From NCBI GenBank assembly GCA_013044415.1, contig JABEUO010000058.1:1-12256 (forward strand): a stretch of DNA of 12,256 nucleotides. The letters are read 5' to 3'. Below are positions 12,143-12,256 of this stretch, one piece after another. The notes beneath the pieces are model-generated. The model was not told the DNA's origin, did no database searches, and saw only the letters and a list, made by a program, of their open reading frames with translations. Made by a program: the position numbers and the translations under genes. Every line of letters starts with the position of its first letter. Position 1 is the first letter of the stretch. Source of the stretch: Acidimicrobiaceae bacterium (GTDB lineage Bacteria > Actinomycetota > Acidimicrobiia > Acidimicrobiales > Acidimicrobiaceae).

Positions 12143-12256
12143 TCATGAGCTATTCGCCATCTTGTTCACAGGCTGGTCGATATGATCTGCGGTAGTCCCG
12201 AAGCACACGGCGTTTCCTTTGGTGTCGTTCCCCTCAATATGACCTTTGCTACCTGC
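12143..12256 (-). CDS. C-terminal fragment of an unidentified protein (runs off the edge)
   Basis: On the minus strand an open frame enters from the right edge and ends at TGA (12145-12143), giving 37 residues such as GNDTKGNAVCFGTTADHID and ending NKMANSS. The composition, with balanced polar residues and few rare-looking codons, is more protein-like than anything else in the preceding 1.5 kb. No start is inside the window and I do not recognise a family. Confidence 0.35.
   Translation of the reverse strand, partial: AGSKGHIEGNDTKGNAVCFGTTADHIDQPVNKMANSS

Overview
The window looks like chromosomal DNA of a moderate-GC actinobacterium, plausibly an acid-loving Acidimicrobiia member. This lineage is an inference from gene families and base composition: a DevS/DosS-like GAF histidine kinase, an Rv2466c-like DsbA-fold protein, an AddB-type Fe-S RecB-like nuclease and a MutT1-like Nudix protein, all in DNA that is not strongly GC-rich. 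No rRNA or other phylogenetic marker is present to settle it.

Layout, left to right. Positions 1-101 carry the right end of an IS200/IS605-type TnpB element, including the terminal hairpin that forms the 3' end of its guide (omega) RNA. After a 360-bp spacer come an orphan histidine kinase (minus) and, divergent from it, a GalT-like HIT-superfamily nucleotidyltransferase (plus). A short-chain dehydrogenase (minus) converges on the latter. A 600-bp non-coding stretch with tandem repeats precedes a DsbA-fold oxidoreductase (minus). After another non-coding gap lies a tight minus-strand operon: Fe-S RecB-like nuclease, PAP2 lipid phosphatase, Nudix hydrolase (transcribed in that order; the last two overlap by 11 bp). 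An alpha/beta hydrolase (minus) and a DedA membrane protein (plus) diverge. Then come tRNA-Pro(TGG) and tRNA-Gly(TCC).

From about 9.5 to 10.6 kb is the most coherent regulatory unit. It holds a CsoR-superfamily repressor whose metal-binding triad reads Cys-Gln-Cys, as in the persulfide sensor CstR, facing a single-domain rhodanese. Both genes have a near-identical ATACC-N5-GGG operator-like site upstream, and at the rhodanese the site overlaps a good -10 element. The two genes converge on a long imperfect inverted repeat. I read this as a small persulfide-responsive sulfurtransferase regulon.

The last 1.5 kb (10.62-12.14 kb) has no gene I can defend. It is full of short perfect or near-perfect tandem repeats with units of 12, 13, 14, 15 and 16 bp, each of a different sequence, plus a 16-bp perfect palindrome. 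A coding-like minus-strand frame runs off the right edge. Four start codons were set from ribosome-binding-site or homology evidence, or flagged where that evidence is weak: the CstR-like gene, rhodanese, alpha/beta hydrolase and PAP2.
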